Assembly: GCA_947071365.1 (NCBI GenBank)
Contig: CAMTFT010000110.1
Location: 1-6,450, forward strand
Source of the DNA: an uncultured bacterium
Lineage (GTDB): Bacteria; Bacillota; Clostridia; Lachnospirales; Lachnospiraceae
Reading direction: 5' to 3'
DNA: 6,450 bases
The translations under genes and the position numbers were made by a program. The notes below the pieces were generated by a model. It was given only the letters and a program-made list of their open reading frames with translations, was not told where the DNA came from and did no database searches. This document shows positions 6,406 through 6,450 of this stretch, piece after piece; positions within the stretch are counted from its first letter, which is position 1, and every line of letters starts with the position of its first letter.

Positions 6406-6450
6406 CTGTCTCTTATACACATCTGACGCTGCCGACGACTTAATAGGTGT
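6406..6450 (-). other. Nextera Read-1 adapter with i5 index, reverse complement (artefact)
   Basis: Bases 6406-6424 are the reverse complement of the Tn5 mosaic end. Bases 6425-6438 are the Read-1 tail, 6439-6446 the complement of the same index seen at 6-13, and GTGT the P5 edge. The 45 bases are a perfect inverted copy of 2-46. The stop codon at 6424-6426 is adapter, not the end of a gene. Confidence 0.98.

Noticed and set aside
5716..6420. 234-codon minus-strand frame opposite tarI
   Set aside because: It starts in the adapter (MYKRQ is typical adapter translation) and mirrors a gene with clear family motifs.
1..6450. A Tn5-like composite transposon with terminal inverted repeats
   Set aside because: The terminal repeats are the engineered mosaic end plus Illumina tail and index. 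There is no transposase, and the gene content is ordinary cell-surface synthesis.

Overview
This looks like a contig from a gut-type Firmicute, most likely Lachnospiraceae. The case rests on moderate G+C, AGGAGG-type ribosome binding sites, and a wall teichoic acid-like gene set with the low-GC clostridial flavour of its proteins. This is an inference from style and gene content, not a species call. The two ends are not biology. Bases 1-46 and 6406-6450 are Illumina Nextera (Tn5 tagmentation) adapter, including an 8-base index and the edge of the P5 sequence, so only 47-6405 is genomic. Both terminal genes are therefore cut, and their apparent first and last residues are adapter translation.

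All four genes are on the + strand and belong to synthesis of a phosphodiester-linked polyol polymer (teichoic acid or a related capsule). (1) 48-1397 is the C-terminal part of a CDP-glycerol/CDP-ribitol phosphotransferase (Glyphos_transf/TagF-like). (2) 1394-3976 overlaps it by ATGA. It is a complete 860-residue protein with a degenerate glycosyltransferase-2-like N-terminus, a middle beta-rich region and a Glyphos_transf C-terminus that is a clear paralogue of gene 1. (3) 4312-5571 is a shorter TagB-like phosphotransferase carrying an unusual insertion of tandem 13-residue repeats. (4) 5737-6405 is a nearly complete cytidylyltransferase of the IspD/TarI family, most like TarI, which would make CDP-ribitol as donor for phosphotransferases of this kind. 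A reductase gene (tarJ) would be expected next but lies off the contig.

The most unusual non-coding structure is between genes 2 and 3. Bases 4030-4273 form a roughly 245-bp imperfect palindromic element with ~80-bp arms around a centre holding two perfect hairpins. A second, single arm lies in inverted orientation just after gene 3 (5580-5640, 58 of 61 bases matching 4044-4104). Gene 3 is therefore bracketed by members of one repeat family. This suggests a MITE-like or other palindromic intergenic repeat, and possibly a recombining or invertible gene cassette. No tRNA, rRNA, CRISPR array, or transposase gene was seen.
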